This document shows positions 36,095 to 45,164 of a DNA stretch of 64,000 nt, piece by piece. The notes under the pieces are model-generated. The model searched no databases. It worked only from the letters and a program-made list of their open reading frames with translations, and was not told the origin of the DNA. Origin of the DNA: Streptosporangium sp. NBC_01755 (GTDB taxonomy: Bacteria > Actinomycetota > Actinomycetes > Streptosporangiales > Streptosporangiaceae); assembly GCF_035917995.1 (NCBI RefSeq), contig NZ_CP109131.1, positions 3,472,001-3,536,000 of the forward strand, in the 5' to 3' direction. The position numbers and the translations under genes were made by a program. Each line of letters opens with the position of its first letter. Within the stretch, counting starts at the first letter, position 1.

Positions 36095-37699
36095 ATGAGC
36101 AGGGTTCTGCGTGCGAGCGCGATCATGGCGGCGGGAACGATGGTCTCCCGCGTCACCGGGTTCGTCCGGACGGCGGTGCTCGCCGCGGCCATCGGGACCT
36201 TCGCCCTGGGCGACGCCTACAGCGTGGCCTACACGATCCCGCTCATCCTGTTCGACCTGCTCATCGGCGGGATCCTGAGCAGCGTCGTGGTCCCGATGAT
36301 CATCCGGCGGCAGAAGTCCGACCCCGACGGCGGCCAGGCCTACGAGCAGCGGCTGATGACGCTCGGGGTCGTCACGCTGACTCTGCTGGCGCTGGTCGCG
36401 GTGGCACTGGCCGGACCACTGATCAGCCTCTACAGCACCGACTGGGGCCCCAGGCAGACCGAGGTGGCAGTCAGGCTGGCCCAGTTCATCCTGCCGCAGA
36501 TCGCCTTCTTCGGGATCGGCGCGATCGCCGGTGCGATCCTCAACACCCGTGACAGGTTCGCCGCGCCGATGTGGGCGCCGGTGCTGAACAACGTCGTAAT
36601 GATCGGCGTCGCGATCGTCTACTACGTGAAGCTGGGCAAGGCGGGCACCGACGTCAACACGGTCACCGACTCCGACCTGGCGCTGCTCGGGCTCGGCACC
36701 ACCGCGGGCATCGTGGCCCAGTGCACGGTGCTGGTCATCTCGCTGCACCGGGTCGGCTTCCGCTTCCGGCCCAGGTTCGACCTGCGCAACGCCGGGCTCG
36801 GCGAGATGGGCAGGACCGCGGTCTGGACCTTCGCCTACGTGGGGATCAGCCAGCTGGGCTTCCTGGTCACCACCAAGCTGGCGACCGGCGCGGGCGAGCG
36901 TGCGCCCGGCGCGGGAAACGCCGCCTACTCCTACGCCTACCAGTTCTTCCAGCTCCCGTACGGGATCATCGCGGTCTCGGTGATCACCGCCATGCTGCCC
37001 AGGATGAGCAGGGGCGTGGCCGACGGGAATCTGGACACGGTCAGGGAGGAGTTCTCCTCGGGAGTGCGGCTGGTTTCGATGCTGCTGGTGCCCGCCGGGC
37101 TGCTGCTGATGGTGCTCGGTCCCGCGGTGACCGTGCTGATCTTCTCATGGGGCAACATGACCGTCGACTCGGCGGTCTACATCGGCAACGTGCTGCAGAT
37201 CTTCGGGCTGGCGCTGGTCCCGTTCTCGATCTTCCAGCTGCTGTTGCGGGTCTTCTACTCCTTCGGCGACACCCGCACCCCGGCCTTCCTCGCCCTCTGC
37301 AACGTGACGGTGAACGCCACGCTCAGCGTCGTCGCCTACTTCGCCCTGCCCGCGCGGTACATCCTGATGGGCCTGGCCGCCGCGTTCACCGTCTCCTACA
37401 TGGTCGGCGTCGCGGTCGCCTGGACCCTGGCCTCGCGCCGGGTGCAGGGCCTGGGAGGGCGCAGGGTGGCCGCCGGGCTGTCCCGGATGTACCTGGCCGC
37501 GCTTCCCGCGGCGGCGCTGGCGCTCGGCGTGCTCTGGGTCACGCAGGAACTCACCGGGCTGGACGCGCTGAGCGCCGCCATCATGCTGGCGGCGGGCGGC
37601 GGACTCGGTATGGTTCTTTACTTGGCGATCGCCCACCGGATGCGCATCCCCGAAGTGAGTTCGATCGTTGGAATGGTGGCAGGACGGGTAGGCCGGTAA
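36095..37699 (+). CDS. murJ: Lipid II flippase MurJ (MviN)
   Basis: A 534-residue flippase with about 14 membrane helices that moves lipid II to the outer face for peptidoglycan synthesis. The start [28 protein letters not shown] is diagnostic, as are [20 protein letters not shown] and [32 protein letters not shown] (central residues about 130-165). Unlike mycobacterial MviN, it has no fused intracellular pseudokinase or extracellular domain; those appear as the next gene. GGAGG lies 10 bases before the ATG. Co-transcribed with the DUF6049 gene. Confidence 0.95.
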   Translation: MSRVLRASAIMAAGTMVSRVTGFVRTAVLAAAIGTFALGDAYSVAYTIPLILFDLLIGGILSSVVVPMIIRRQKSDPDGGQAYEQRLMTLGVVTLTLLALVAVALAGPLISLYSTDWGPRQTEVAVRLAQFILPQIAFFGIGAIAGAILNTRDRFAAPMWAPVLNNVVMIGVAIVYYVKLGKAGTDVNTVTDSDLALLGLGTTAGIVAQCTVLVISLHRVGFRFRPRFDLRNAGLGEMGRTAVWTFAYVGISQLGFLVTTKLATGAGERAPGAGNAAYSYAYQFFQLPYGIIAVSVITAMLPRMSRGVADGNLDTVREEFSSGVRLVSMLLVPAGLLLMVLGPAVTVLIFSWGNMTVDSAVYIGNVLQIFGLALVPFSIFQLLLRVFYSFGDTRTPAFLALCNVTVNATLSVVAYFALPARYILMGLAAAFTVSYMVGVAVAWTLASRRVQGLGGRRVAAGLSRMYLAALPAAALALGVLWVTQELTGLDALSAAIMLAAGGGLGMVLYLAIAHRMRIPEVSSIVGMVAGRVGR

Positions 37700-37894
37700 C
37701 CCAAAGACTTGTCTCAAACGTCTGACAAGGCGAACACGGGCGGAACCGGCGCGGGACTACCATGGTGCGACACGTGTGGTGACATGCGGCTAATGGAAGC
37801 AGGAGGGCGTGGGCGGATCCACCCGGCATCATGTGATGTGTCTTGATGTGCCGACCTGGCGTGGTGCTGTCGTGTTCTCAGTTTCGGAGTCCTC

Positions 37895-39421
37895 ATGAGT
37901 TCTCCCACCGTCGAGCCCGGCACCAAGCTGGCCGAGCGCTTCCGGCTCGAAGACCGCGTTCACGAGTCTGGGGGTGCCACGCTGTGGAAGGCCATCGACG
38001 AGGTGCTCGCCCGGCCCGTCGCCGTCCACACCTTCGACCCCGGCTTCCCACGCCTGAACGAGGTCGTCACGGCGGCCCGGGTGGCCAGCCGGTTGACCGA
38101 TCCCCGTCTCACCCAGGTCTTCGACGCGACCGAGGACGACGGCCACTCCTACGTGGTCAGCGAGTGGGTGAGCGGTGAGACCTTCGGCGACATGATCGCG
38201 GGTGGCCCGCTCGACCCCGAGCGGGCCGCCGCGATGGTCGCCGAGGCCGCCGAGGCGCTGGCACACGCGCACGAGGCGAACCTCGCCCATCTCCGCCTGA
38301 CCCCCGAGCACCTGGTGTGGACCGCAGGCAGCACGGTCAAGCTGCTCGGCCTGGGGGTCGACGCCGTCCTGGACGACGTGACCTGCGACGACGGGGCCCG
38401 CGAGGATGCCGAGGGTCTCGGTCGCCTGCTGTACGCCGGGCTGACCGGCCACTGGCCGGGTGAGGAGCACGACAGCGGCGGCCTGCCCGTCGCACCCATG
38501 AACGACGGGCACTTCTGCACGCCGCGCCAGGTCACCGCGGGGGTTCCCGGCTATCTCGACACCATCGTCTGCCGGACGATACTGCCGGAGACCAGGCGCG
38601 GGGCCGCCCCGCTGACCACACCCGCCGAGCTCGCCGAGGCCCTGGCCTCGGTGTCGCGGCCCAGCCCCCTGCCGATGCCGACGCCGATGCCCATGACGGC
38701 GCTGCCGGTGGCCTCCTCCCGCTCCGAGGGCATCGACACCGCGGCGCCCCAGCGCCACACGCCCCCTCCCCAGCACCATCACCATCACCAGCCCCGTCCG
38801 ATGCCCCGCCAGGCGGGTGGCGGGATGCTCAACAAGGTCGCCATGACCGTCGTCGTGCTGCTGGTGATGGCGGCCGTCGGCCTGGGCGCCTGGACGCTCG
38901 GCCGCAGCATCGGCAACGCCGGCACCCCGGTCACCGGCGAGCAGGGCAGCACTCCCACGCCGACCGTGGCCACCGCCACCCGCGAGGTGAAACCCTCATC
39001 GGTCATCGGCTTCGACCCGCTGGGTGACAAGGAGGAGGGCAGCAGGTGGGCCTCGGGCGCGGTCGACGGCAAGGAGTCCACCGACTGGCACTCCGAGACG
39101 TACGACTCCGCCGACTTCGGGCGGCTCAAGAACGGTGTCGGCCTGCTGCTGGACATGGGCGAGGGCATCCCGGTCAGGCAGGTCTCGATCGATTTCGGTG
39201 GCACCTCGGGCGGCGCCGCGGAGCTCAGGGTCGGTGACTCGGCCGACCTCGACGCCCTGGCCGTGGTCGAGAAGTTCAGCGGGCTCTCCGGCAAGAAGAC
39301 GTACACCGCGGAGGACCCGAAGAAGGGCCGCTACGTGCTCGTCTGGTTCACCAAGATGCCCACCTACCAGGGGAGGTTCCGCGGCCAGGTGCAGGAGATA
39401 AAGGTCCTCACGACCAAGTGA
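37895..39421 (+). CDS. Membrane pseudokinase with extracellular discoidin-like domain
   Basis: A 508-residue protein. Residues 15-250 have a Ser/Thr kinase fold, but key residues are replaced: the beta-3 Lys is His45 (PVAVHTF), the HRD loop reads HLRLTPEH (132-139, Asp to Arg, Lys to Thr), and DFG reads GLG near 152. It cannot be a normal kinase. A Pro/His-rich linker (QHHHHHHQ) leads to a membrane helix (about 308-330) and an extracellular domain (about 360-508) resembling a discoidin/carbohydrate-binding fold. In mycobacteria the same pseudokinase plus extracellular domain is fused to MviN. Here it follows murJ by 195 bases, so it probably regulates MurJ. Confidence 0.85.
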   Translation: MSSPTVEPGTKLAERFRLEDRVHESGGATLWKAIDEVLARPVAVHTFDPGFPRLNEVVTAARVASRLTDPRLTQVFDATEDDGHSYVVSEWVSGETFGDMIAGGPLDPERAAAMVAEAAEALAHAHEANLAHLRLTPEHLVWTAGSTVKLLGLGVDAVLDDVTCDDGAREDAEGLGRLLYAGLTGHWPGEEHDSGGLPVAPMNDGHFCTPRQVTAGVPGYLDTIVCRTILPETRRGAAPLTTPAELAEALASVSRPSPLPMPTPMPMTALPVASSRSEGIDTAAPQRHTPPPQHHHHHQPRPMPRQAGGGMLNKVAMTVVVLLVMAAVGLGAWTLGRSIGNAGTPVTGEQGSTPTPTVATATREVKPSSVIGFDPLGDKEEGSRWASGAVDGKESTDWHSETYDSADFGRLKNGVGLLLDMGEGIPVRQVSIDFGGTSGGAAELRVGDSADLDALAVVEKFSGLSGKKTYTAEDPKKGRYVLVWFTKMPTYQGRFRGQVQEIKVLTTK

Positions 39422-39535
39422 CACCAGTGCGATTTGATCTGTTTTACGTGGCTTATTGCAGATCATCGGAGAATCCGTGGCACCATCTATCCCGTAGTGG
39501 TGTTCTCCCCGGACCGGTATAGCAGGACTCTCCTT

Positions 39536-40183
39536 GTGAATTCCCCACCCGAGACCCCGCCAGCGGCGGACCAGCAGACGGCGAAGGCCCCCGTGTCCGA
39601 CGCCGACCTGCTCACCCGGCACATCGCCGGGGATCCGCACGCCTTCAGTGAGATAGTCAAGCGACATCGAGACCGCATGTGGGCGGTCGCCCTGCGCACG
39701 CTGGGCGACCCCGACGAGGCGGCCGACGCCGTTCAGGACGCCTTCGTCTCGGCCTACCGCAAGGCCGGGAGCTTCCGCGGCGAGGCGGCGGTGACCACGT
39801 GGCTCCACCGCATCGTGGTCAACGCCTGCCTCGACCGCATGCGCAGGAAATCGGTACGCCCGGTGGCCGACGACGAGCTCGTCGAGGCCGCGGAGCGTGA
39901 CACCCCGGTGCTCGACCAGACGGCCGAGCGCGAGGTGTCCATGGAGGTCTCCGCGGCTCTGAAGCTGCTGCCCTCCGACCAGCGCGCCGCGCTGGTGCTC
40001 GTGGACATGATGGGCTACTCGATCGAGGACGCGGCCCAGGTACTGGAGGTGCCCAGCGGCACGGTGAAGAGCCGCTGCGCGCGTGGCCGGGCGAAACTCG
40101 CCCCGATTCTTTCCCATTTACGGAACCGATCAGACCTGTCTCGCGTCTCATCCGCGAAGGGAGCACAACTTCGTGACGGGTGA
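39536..40183 (+). CDS. sigM: ECF sigma factor, SigM-like
   Basis: A 215-residue extracytoplasmic-function sigma factor. Region 2 (about 25-95) has FSEIVKRHRDRMWAVALRTLGDPDEAADAVQDAF and AAVTTWLHRIVVNACLDRMRRK. Region 4 (about 135-190) has LLPSDQRAALVLVDMMGYSIEDAAQVLEVPSGTVKSR. The start is a GTG at 39536 after a long leader; relatives begin at this point. Its last 11 bases overlap the start of the anti-sigma gene, so the pair is co-translated. Gene order with murJ, anti-sigma and trxB-trxA matches mycobacterial and streptomycete sigM loci, which respond to envelope or redox stress. Confidence 0.92.
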   Translation: MNSPPETPPAADQQTAKAPVSDADLLTRHIAGDPHAFSEIVKRHRDRMWAVALRTLGDPDEAADAVQDAFVSAYRKAGSFRGEAAVTTWLHRIVVNACLDRMRRKSVRPVADDELVEAAERDTPVLDQTAEREVSMEVSAALKLLPSDQRAALVLVDMMGYSIEDAAQVLEVPSGTVKSRCARGRAKLAPILSHLRNRSDLSRVSSAKGAQLRDG

Positions 40184-41093
40184 TACGCACTACGACCTGG
40201 AGATCTTGGCCGAACTGGCCGAGGGGCTCCTCGACGCCGCCACGGCCATGCAGGTACGCGAGCATCTCGCGATCTGCGATCCCTGTGGTGAAAGTCTCGC
40301 CGACCTCGCAGCGGTCCGTGAGATGCTCGCGGTGACGCCCACACCGGCCATGCCGATGGGAGTCGCGCTGAGGATCGACCGTGCGCTGGCCGCCGAGGCC
40401 GAGAGCTTCCGTGGAGGTGGAGTGGGGCTGGTGGAAGCACCGGCCTGGGACGACATAATGCGTGACGCGCCGTGGGAGACGAGGTCTCCTTCCGAACCGG
40501 CGCCCTGGGAGAGTTCTCCTCTCCCCGAGCAGGAACCTGAGCCGGCCGTGCGGCTGGGGATCGTCGGCGACGACGGCACTGTGATCCCGGCGAGCCCGGC
40601 GAGCCCGGCAGGCCCGGCCAGACGTCGCGGTGCGACCCGGCGGCGCCGGTGGGCGATGCCCGCCGCCGCGGCGGCGGGCGTGGCGGCCGCGGTGATCGGC
40701 GCGACCGCGCTGGCGACCGGGACGCTCACCGCGTCCGGCCCGGATCCAGGGCCTCCCATCGCCCAGCCCGCGCCGAGGGACACGGTCCAGTACGCGCTGA
40801 CCGACAGCAACTGGAACTACACCGACGCCGAGCTCCGCGGCTCGCTGCTCAACTACATCGGCCCCGCGACCATCGTCGGCACGGCCGACAAGTCCGGGAT
40901 CGACAAGTGTGTCCGGCAGGTCTCGGCGGAGATCGGCAAGTCGCCTTTCGCTGTGGACCAGGGGTTCTACAACGGGCAGGAGGCCAACATCCTGCTCTTC
41001 TGGCAGAACCAGGCCAAGAACACCGTGCGTGTCCACGTCGTGGGCCCGCAGTGCGACGACGTGCGCAAGCCCGGACTCGCACGCTGGCAGTGA
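40173..41093 (+). CDS. Zinc-type anti-sigma factor (RsmA-like), membrane
   Basis: A 306-residue single-pass protein that should hold the SigM-like factor inactive. The cytoplasmic ZAS domain carries H31, C35 and C38 (EHLAICDPCGES), the metal-binding and redox-sensing triad. A long linker rich in Pro, Glu and Trp (about 88-150) leads to a basic patch (RRRGATRRRR) and a membrane helix at about 161-183. The extracytoplasmic part (about 185-306) has two cysteines, near 246 and 295, which could form a disulphide. GTG start at 40173 overlaps the sigma stop. Linkage to trxB-trxA supports thiol control. Confidence 0.88.
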   Translation: MTGDTHYDLEILAELAEGLLDAATAMQVREHLAICDPCGESLADLAAVREMLAVTPTPAMPMGVALRIDRALAAEAESFRGGGVGLVEAPAWDDIMRDAPWETRSPSEPAPWESSPLPEQEPEPAVRLGIVGDDGTVIPASPASPAGPARRRGATRRRRWAMPAAAAAGVAAAVIGATALATGTLTASGPDPGPPIAQPAPRDTVQYALTDSNWNYTDAELRGSLLNYIGPATIVGTADKSGIDKCVRQVSAEIGKSPFAVDQGFYNGQEANILLFWQNQAKNTVRVHVVGPQCDDVRKPGLARWQ

Positions 41094-41157
41094 TCGGGGA
41101 GGGCGCCCGGGGGTGATCGGCGGCGGGTGATCCGCGGCCTGAGCCCTCGCCCTCCGT

Positions 41158-41197
41158 GGGAAGGCCCGGCATGGATTCGTCCATGCCGGGCCTTCCC
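41158..41197 (+). terminator. Terminator after the anti-sigma gene
   Basis: An 18-bp perfect stem (41158-41175 with 41180-41197) around a ttcg loop, followed by ttt. It lies between the anti-sigma gene and trxB, so trxBA probably has its own promoter in the following 98 bases. Confidence 0.8.
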
Positions 41198-41295
41198 TTT
41201 CCACCGGTGGATCCCTCGGCGCACCGGGCGGGAATCACCTGCGCCTAGGATCTGTTGACGCCGGTGGCATCGACAGAGGAGAGGCACGAGCACTG

Positions 41296-42228
41296 ATGGA
41301 CGTCCGGAATGTAATCATCATTGGATCGGGTCCCGCCGGTTACACATCCGCTGTGTACTCCGCGCGTGCCGACCTCAACCCGCTGGTCTTCGAGGGATCC
41401 GTCACCGCCGGTGGCGCCCTGATGAACACCACCGAGGTTGAGAACTTCCCGGGCTTCCCCGACGGCATCATGGGCCCCGACCTGATGGACGGGCTGCGCA
41501 AGCAGGCCGAGCGGTTCGGTGCCGAGCTGATCGCCGACGATGTAGTGGAGGTCGACCTGACCGCCAGCCCCAAGGTCGTCAAGACCGTCACCGACACCTT
41601 CTACGCCAGGTCCGTCATCCTGGCCACCGGCTCCGGCTACCGCGAGCTGGGCGTGCCCAACGAGAAGCGTCTGTCCGGCCACGGCGTGTCCTGGTGCGCC
41701 ACCTGTGACGGCTTCTTCTTCCGTGGCCAGGACATCGTGGTCGTCGGCGGCGGCGACACCGCCATGGAGGAGGCCACCTTCCTCACCCGGTTCGCCTCCT
41801 CGGTGACCGTCGTGCACCGCCGTGACGAGCTGCGCGCCAGCAAGATCATGCAGGACCGCGCGTTCGCCAACGAGAAGATCCGCTTCGTCTGGGACAGCGA
41901 GGTCGTCGACGTGCTGGGCGAGAACAAGGTGAGCGGGGTTCGCCTGCGCAACCTCAAGACCGGCGAGGAGTCCGAGCTGGCGGCCACCGGCCTGTTCATC
42001 GCGATCGGGCACGACCCCCGCACCGAGCTCGTCAAGGGCCAGGTGGAGCTCGACGACGAGGGCTACATCAAGGTCGACGCCCCCTCGACCCGCACCAACC
42101 TCGACGGCGTCTTCGCCGCGGGCGACGCCGTCGACCACACCTACCGGCAGGCGATCACCGCCGCGGGCACCGGCTGCGCCGCCTCACTCGACTCCGAGCG
42201 CTGGCTGGCCGATCACGACGGCGAGTGA
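41296..42228 (+). CDS. trxB: Thioredoxin-disulfide reductase
   Basis: A 310-residue flavoenzyme that passes electrons from NADPH to thioredoxin. The FAD-binding GSGPAG is at about residues 11-16. The redox-active disulphide is C134-A-T-C137, and the NADPH site is [16 protein letters not shown]. The C-terminal [23 protein letters not shown] (about 273-295) is also diagnostic. It is followed by trxA with a gap of about 65 bases. Reduced thioredoxin may feed back on the zinc anti-sigma factor encoded just upstream. Confidence 0.97.
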   Translation: MDVRNVIIIGSGPAGYTSAVYSARADLNPLVFEGSVTAGGALMNTTEVENFPGFPDGIMGPDLMDGLRKQAERFGAELIADDVVEVDLTASPKVVKTVTDTFYARSVILATGSGYRELGVPNEKRLSGHGVSWCATCDGFFFRGQDIVVVGGGDTAMEEATFLTRFASSVTVVHRRDELRASKIMQDRAFANEKIRFVWDSEVVDVLGENKVSGVRLRNLKTGEESELAATGLFIAIGHDPRTELVKGQVELDDEGYIKVDAPSTRTNLDGVFAAGDAVDHTYRQAITAAGTGCAASLDSERWLADHDGE

Positions 42229-42293
42229 CGCCGGTCCGCGAGACAGACATCAGGCATCAGGTTACGCATCAGGTACAGAGGGAGAGCAGGACA

Positions 42294-42617
42294 TTGGGCA
42301 CCATCAAGAACGTGACCGACGCCAGCTTCGAGGCCGACGTCCTCAAGAGCGACAAGCCTGTGATCGTCGACTTCTGGGCCGAGTGGTGCGGCCCGTGCCG
42401 GCAGGTGGCGCCGATCCTGGAGGAGATCGCCGGTGAGCAGGCCGAGAGGCTGACCATCGTCAAGCTGAACATCGACGAGAATCCGGCAACGGCCACGAAT
42501 TACGGCGTACTCCAGATTCCCACCCTGAACGTCTATAAGAACGGAGAGGTTGTGAAGCAGATCATCGGCGCCAAGCCGAAGGCCATGCTGCTTCGCGAGC
42601 TCGAGGGCATCATCTAG
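42294..42617 (+). CDS. trxA: Thioredoxin
   Basis: A 107-residue classical thioredoxin. Active-site WCGPC has cysteines at 32 and 35 (VDFWAEWCGPCRQVAP), and the cis-proline is in GVLQIPTLNVYKNGE. I take the TTG at 42294 as start, preceded by GGGAGAGCAGGA, because it gives the exact family length; the frame is open upstream to 42225 but that would add 23 residues with no thioredoxin counterpart. It is the second gene of the trxBA pair, and a 12-bp terminator follows. Confidence 0.96.
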   Translation: MGTIKNVTDASFEADVLKSDKPVIVDFWAEWCGPCRQVAPILEEIAGEQAERLTIVKLNIDENPATATNYGVLQIPTLNVYKNGEVVKQIIGAKPKAMLLRELEGII

Positions 42618-42688
42618 GCCCCCTGCGGCCGGCCGCCCCCCACGGCGCCCGCCGTATCACCCGCTTCCGAGCGGCACACCCACCCACA

Positions 42689-42720
42689 GAAAGCCCCCCG
42701 TCTCACCGCGGGGGGCTTTC
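42689..42720 (+). terminator. Terminator after trxA
   Basis: A 12-bp perfect stem (gaaagccccccg with cggggggctttc) around an 8-base loop, about 70 bases after trxA. The transcript would end in ctttc with few further Ts. Confidence 0.85.
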
Positions 42721-42782
42721 ACATGCGCCGGACGTGCCGGACCTCGGCTCTCCAGGTCGCGGTCATGGGGGGAGCGCGCGGA

Positions 42783-42841
42783 CTCCAGGGGGTGCCGTGC
42801 AGGCTCCAGATGGTGCCGTACGGGGCTCCAGAGGGTCTCAG
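42783..42841. repeat. Three imperfect 21-22-base repeats
   Basis: The word ctccag recurs at 42783, 42804 and 42826, each followed by a similar gtgccgt or gggtctc tract. It lies between the trxA terminator and the end of the GNAT gene. No coding or RNA function is apparent. Confidence 0.35.
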
Positions 42842-43458
42842 ACAGGCCGCAGGGCCCTCTCCGGACTCATGGACCCAAGGAGCCTCTCCAGTGCCACCTC
42901 GACGTCCTCACGCCACGAGACGGCGTTCTTGAGCTCCAGGCGGAGGCGGGGGAAACGCAGGTGCGGACGGACCGTCTTGAAACCCACCGAGAGCAGGTAG
43001 TCGGCGGGCATCAGGCACGCGCCCGGCTGCTCCCACTTCAGGTCGCCGAACGCCTCGATCGCCCGCACCCCGCGCCGGGTCAGATCCTTGGCCACCCCCT
43101 GGACCAGCATCCGGCCCAGGCCGCCCCCGGAGAACTCCGGGATGATGTGCGCGGTCATCAGCAGCACCGCGTCCGCACTGACCGGCGAGGTCGGGAAGGC
43201 CACCGAGCGCGGCACGTAGTGCGGCGGCGCGTAGAGCACGAAACCGGCCGCCACCCCGTCCACATAGACGATCTTGCCGCAGCTTCCCCACTCCAGCAGC
43301 GTGGAGGAGATCCACGCCTCCTTCTCCAGCCCCGGATCACCGGCCTTCACCGCCCGATCCGCGTTGACGGGATCGAGCTCCCAGAAGACGCACCGGCGGC
43401 AGCGGCGCGGCAGGTCGTCGAGATTGTCGAGGGTGACGTTTGCCAGCCGACGCGACAC
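42838..43458 (-). CDS. GNAT-family N-acetyltransferase
   Basis: A 206-residue protein found between trxA and parAB in many actinomycetes. LDNLDDLPRRCRRCVFWELDPV at the N-terminus holds a Cys pair. The GNAT core has IVYVDGVAAGFVLYAPPHYVP and the acetyl-CoA loop EFSGGGLGRMLVQGVAKDL (about 117-135). A GTG at 43458 begins the part conserved in relatives; upstream frame to 43641 is unlikely to be translated. Substrate is unknown. It is divergent from an aminotransferase and, at 42838, overlaps the end of the repeat block noted above. Confidence 0.85.
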   Translation of the reverse strand: MSRRLANVTLDNLDDLPRRCRRCVFWELDPVNADRAVKAGDPGLEKEAWISSTLLEWGSCGKIVYVDGVAAGFVLYAPPHYVPRSVAFPTSPVSADAVLLMTAHIIPEFSGGGLGRMLVQGVAKDLTRRGVRAIEAFGDLKWEQPGACLMPADYLLSVGFKTVRPHLRFPRLRLELKNAVSWREDVEVALERLLGSMSPERALRPV

Positions 43459-43660
43459 CTGTTGGCCCCAATCCTGGCGAGACGAGTGCAAGCCATGGCG
43501 AAAAACGCGCGAAAACGGCGTCTCCAGCTGGCATCGTAGCCCAGTGCGGGTCCTGGTTTCAGGAGGTCCCGTCCCCACACTCAGACGACTGCAGCCTCTG
43601 ACGTAACCTGGTTTCTCTAATATGAGCGCATTGTGCTCCACACAAGCTAGGAGGTGGACC

Positions 43661-44989
43661 GTGCCCCAGGATAAAGATCACGGTCAGGCCATCGCTCCGA
43701 CCCAGGGATCGCGCATCGACGCCTATGTCGACCGGTACGCGGCACGAGCAACCGGGATGGTCGCCTCCGAGGTTCGAGCTCTTTTCTCCGTCGCGTCGAG
43801 GCCCGAGGTGGTCTCGCTCGCCGGCGGGATGCCGTACGTCACCGCCCTGCCCCTGGACGTGGTGGGGGAGCTGGTCGCCGACCTGGTCGCCAAGCGCGGT
43901 CCCGTCGCGCTCCAGTACGGCTCCGGCCAGGGCGACCCGCACCTGCGCGAGCAGATCTGCGACGTCATGCGGATGGAGGGGATCGAGGCCAACGCCGACG
44001 ACGTCGTCGTGACGGTCGGCTCCCAGCAGGCCCTCGACCTGATCACCCGGATCTTCATCGACCCGGGTGACGTCGTGCTCGCCGAGGGCCCCTCCTACGT
44101 CGGAGCCCTGGGCACGTTCTCCGCATACCAGGCCAACGTCATCCACATCGCGATGGACAGCGAGGGAATCGTCCCCGAATCGCTGGCCCAGACCATCTAC
44201 GCCCTGCAGAGCGCGGGCAACCGGATCAAGTTCCTCTACACGATCCCCACGTTCCAGAACCCCGCCGGGGTGACGCTCAACGCCGCGCGCAGACAGCAGG
44301 TCCTGGAGATCTGTCAGCGGGCCGACGTGCTGATCGTCGAGGACAACCCGTACGGCATGCTCGGCTTCGACGGCGAGCCCATGCGGACGCTGCGCGCCGA
44401 CAACGCCGACGGCGTGGTCTACCTCGGCTCCTTCTCCAAGACCCTGGCCCCCGGTTTCCGGGTCGGCTGGGCGCTCGCCCCGCACGCCGTCCGCGAGAAG
44501 CTGGTGCTGGCGATGGAGTCCGCGGTTCTGTCGCACTCCTCCTTCACCCAGCTGGCCGTCGGCCAGTATCTCGCCACCCAGCCCTGGCGTGAGCAGATCA
44601 AGTCGTTCATAGAGCTCTACCGCGAGCGCCGCGACACCATGCTCACCTCGCTGGAGGCCCTGATGCCCCCCGGCGTCACCTGGACCCGCCCCGCCGGCGG
44701 GTTCTTCGTCTGGGCCACCCTCCCCGAGGGGCTCGACTCCAAGGCGCTCCTGCCCCGCGCGGTCGCCGAGCGGGTGGCCTTCGTGCCGGGCACAGGTTTC
44801 TTCGCCGACGGCGGCGGAGCGCGGAACATGCGGCTCTCCTACTGCTATCCGGAGCCCGACCGCATCCGCGAGGGCGTCCGCCGCCTGGCCGGGGTGATCG
44901 AGCAGGAGCTCCGCGTCCGCGACACGTTCGGAACCGGCTCGTCCCCGGACCGCATCGGAGTCGACACTCCGGGCCCGGACCTCGCGTAA
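43661..44989 (+). CDS. PLP-dependent aminotransferase, class I/II (2-aminoadipate type)
   Basis: A 442-residue aminotransferase. The N-terminal SEVRALFSVASRPEVVSLAGGMP and QYGSGQGDPHLREQI are typical of the LysN/2-aminoadipate transaminase group, without the MocR DNA-binding domain. YTIPTFQNPAGVTL is the substrate-loop motif, and the PLP lysine is in YLGSFSKTLAPGFRVGW (about 267-283). A strong AGGAGGT lies 6 bases before the GTG. It may act on aromatic or branched amino acids or aminoadipate; nothing here decides. Placement beside parAB is conserved in actinomycetes but has no known functional link to segregation. Confidence 0.9.
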   Translation: MPQDKDHGQAIAPTQGSRIDAYVDRYAARATGMVASEVRALFSVASRPEVVSLAGGMPYVTALPLDVVGELVADLVAKRGPVALQYGSGQGDPHLREQICDVMRMEGIEANADDVVVTVGSQQALDLITRIFIDPGDVVLAEGPSYVGALGTFSAYQANVIHIAMDSEGIVPESLAQTIYALQSAGNRIKFLYTIPTFQNPAGVTLNAARRQQVLEICQRADVLIVEDNPYGMLGFDGEPMRTLRADNADGVVYLGSFSKTLAPGFRVGWALAPHAVREKLVLAMESAVLSHSSFTQLAVGQYLATQPWREQIKSFIELYRERRDTMLTSLEALMPPGVTWTRPAGGFFVWATLPEGLDSKALLPRAVAERVAFVPGTGFFADGGGARNMRLSYCYPEPDRIREGVRRLAGVIEQELRVRDTFGTGSSPDRIGVDTPGPDLA

Positions 44990-44996
44990 CCCACCA

Positions 44997-45033
44997 CCCG
45001 GCGGGTGTCCCGCGAAACGGGACACCCGCCGGG
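44997..45033 (+). terminator. Hairpin after the aminotransferase gene
   Basis: A 16-bp perfect stem (44997-45012 with 45018-45033) around a cgaaa loop, 8 bases after the stop codon. It separates the aminotransferase from the ligase-like gene. Confidence 0.78.
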
Positions 45034-45164
45034 ATGAGTTCTCCCCTACCGGTGCCGTACGGTGACTTCCTGTGCCGGTGCGCGGTGATCCAGCCGGTCC
45101 CGGGCCGCGCGCGACGAGAGCGACAGGACAGGCCCGGAGCGGGCCTTGATGAGAGGTATATCGG

